6,313 nt of DNA, taken from positions 1 to 6,313 of the forward strand of contig DXUR01000162.1 in NCBI GenBank assembly GCA_019417795.1. The letters are read 5' to 3'. The position numbers and the translations under genes were made by a program. Positions within the stretch are counted from its first letter, which is position 1; each line of letters opens with the position of its first letter. The DNA is from Clostridiales bacterium. GTDB lineage: Bacteria > Bacillota_A > Clostridia > Oscillospirales > Oscillospiraceae. The notes under the pieces are model-generated. The model did not search any database and was not told where the DNA came from. It was given only the letters and a program-made list of their open reading frames with translations. Shown here one piece after another: positions 6,040 through 6,313 of this stretch.

Positions 6040-6068
6040 ATTATAAAGCGTTTTCGGTCATTTGTACA
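6040..6068 (-). promoter_or_regulatory. promoter-like sequence abutting the Maff2 SD
   Basis: TGTACA (6068-6063), 17 bases, then TATAAT (6045-6040) on the minus strand match the sigma-A consensus at 4/6 and 6/6. The -10 touches the AAAGGAG SD (6039-6033). A start 6-8 bases downstream would therefore fall within or just after the SD and give a leader of about 8-11 bases. Either the match is fortuitous or a near-leaderless mRNA is made. Confidence 0.35.
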
Positions 6069-6143
6069 CACCCGAAATCTTATTGTTTTACGCTACATAA
6101 CCGCAGCAAGGCTGATTTTCTGGTGCACTTTTCTGACCGGGAT

Positions 6144-6172
6144 AAAATAAAACCGCCTACCGGGTCAGGCAG
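6144..6172 (-). terminator. probable intrinsic terminator at the end of the VirD4-like gene
   Basis: On the minus strand, CTGCCT (6172-6167) pairs with AGGCGG (6158-6153), a 6-bp stem with one wobble and an 8-base loop. TTTTATTTT (6152-6144) follows. The loop contains most of the VirD4-like stop codon. The stem is short, so termination may be partial. Confidence 0.5.
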
Positions 6173-6313
6173 ACGGGAGCGAATCAGCATCAATCACAAC
6201 AAATTCATCATTGGGATTGATTTTTTCCTTTCGGTTCAGATGTTTTTCAATATCGAAAGTGTTTTTGGGGTCGTAGTCCGAGGTCAACTTGTAGTTGGGG
6301 TGCTGGGTCAGGT
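6165..6313 (-). CDS. C-terminal end of a probable VirD4-type coupling protein (partial)
   Basis: Only the last 48 codons are visible. The frame is open to the right edge and ends with TGA at 6167-6165. The peptide begins LTQHPNYKLTSDYDPKNTFD and ends VVIDADSLPSA. The HPNYK(L)T segment resembles the region after the last ATPase strand of ICE VirD4/TcpA-like coupling proteins, where a KHPN-like motif precedes a variable acidic tail. Position directly upstream of Maff2 is where this ICE group carries the VirD4 gene. No ATPase motif is in the window, so the call rests on a short tail plus gene order. The complete protein would deliver the relaxosome to the channel. The 140 bases between this stop and the Maff2 start hold a terminator-like hairpin and a promoter-like sequence but no gene. 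Confidence 0.6.
   Translation of the reverse strand, partial: LTQHPNYKLTSDYDPKNTFDIEKHLNRKEKINPNDEFVVIDADSLPSA

Noticed and set aside
1..6313. CRISPR array, tRNA, rRNA, insertion sequence or attachment site
   Set aside because: No periodic repeats, tRNA-like folds, transposase motifs or recombinase genes were seen on either strand.

Overview
The window is part of the conjugative-transfer region of an integrative and conjugative element (ICE) of the Tn1549/CTn-like group found in Clostridia. All genes are on the minus strand, so the biological reading order runs from the right end (6313) to the left (1). The moderate GC content, strong Shine-Dalgarno (SD) sites, one TTG start and the set of protein families (VirD4 tail, Maff2, VirB6/TrbL-like, PrgI, VirB4, CD1108) suggest a gut Bacillota host such as an Oscillospirales or Lachnospirales species. 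That host is inferred from the families, not proven here. The integrase, relaxase, oriT and element ends are outside the window.

Reading order: (1) 6313-6165, the last 48 codons of a probable VirD4-type coupling protein, whose stop codon lies inside a terminator-like hairpin. (2) 6024-5809, a Maff2-family two-helix membrane protein with a strong SD, followed by a perfect GC-rich stem-loop. (3) 5724-4315, three tightly packed genes that are not part of the usual transfer core. They are a DUF3990 protein with features of an ADP-ribosyltransferase fold, a 147-residue partner-like protein, and a 157-residue basic protein with a striking aromatic/glycine C-terminal tail. A textbook intrinsic terminator (4267-4301) closes this cassette. 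(4) 4131-4063, a 22-codon hydrophobic mini-ORF with its own SD. (5) 4049-3183, the VirB6/TrbL-like polytopic channel protein. (6) 3169-2807, the PrgI-family protein, starting with TTG. (7) 2832-439, the VirB4-type ATPase. (8) 442-1, the first 147 codons of a CD1108-family protein, cut by the window edge.

The genes in items 5 to 8 are translationally coupled: virB6 stop inside the prgI SD, a 26-base prgI/virB4 overlap, and an ATGA overlap of virB4 with the CD1108 gene. Together they encode the inner-membrane and ATPase parts of a Gram-positive type IV secretion apparatus. The coupling protein would feed the relaxosome to this channel, and the CD1108 protein usually carries a cell-wall hydrolase domain downstream of the part seen here.

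The most interesting part is the three-gene cassette lodged between Maff2 and the VirB6 gene. It looks like a toxin-antitoxin-like, addiction or exclusion module placed inside the transfer operon. Its own terminator should separate the channel genes from upstream transcription, so either readthrough or a promoter in the 4050-4266 interval is needed.
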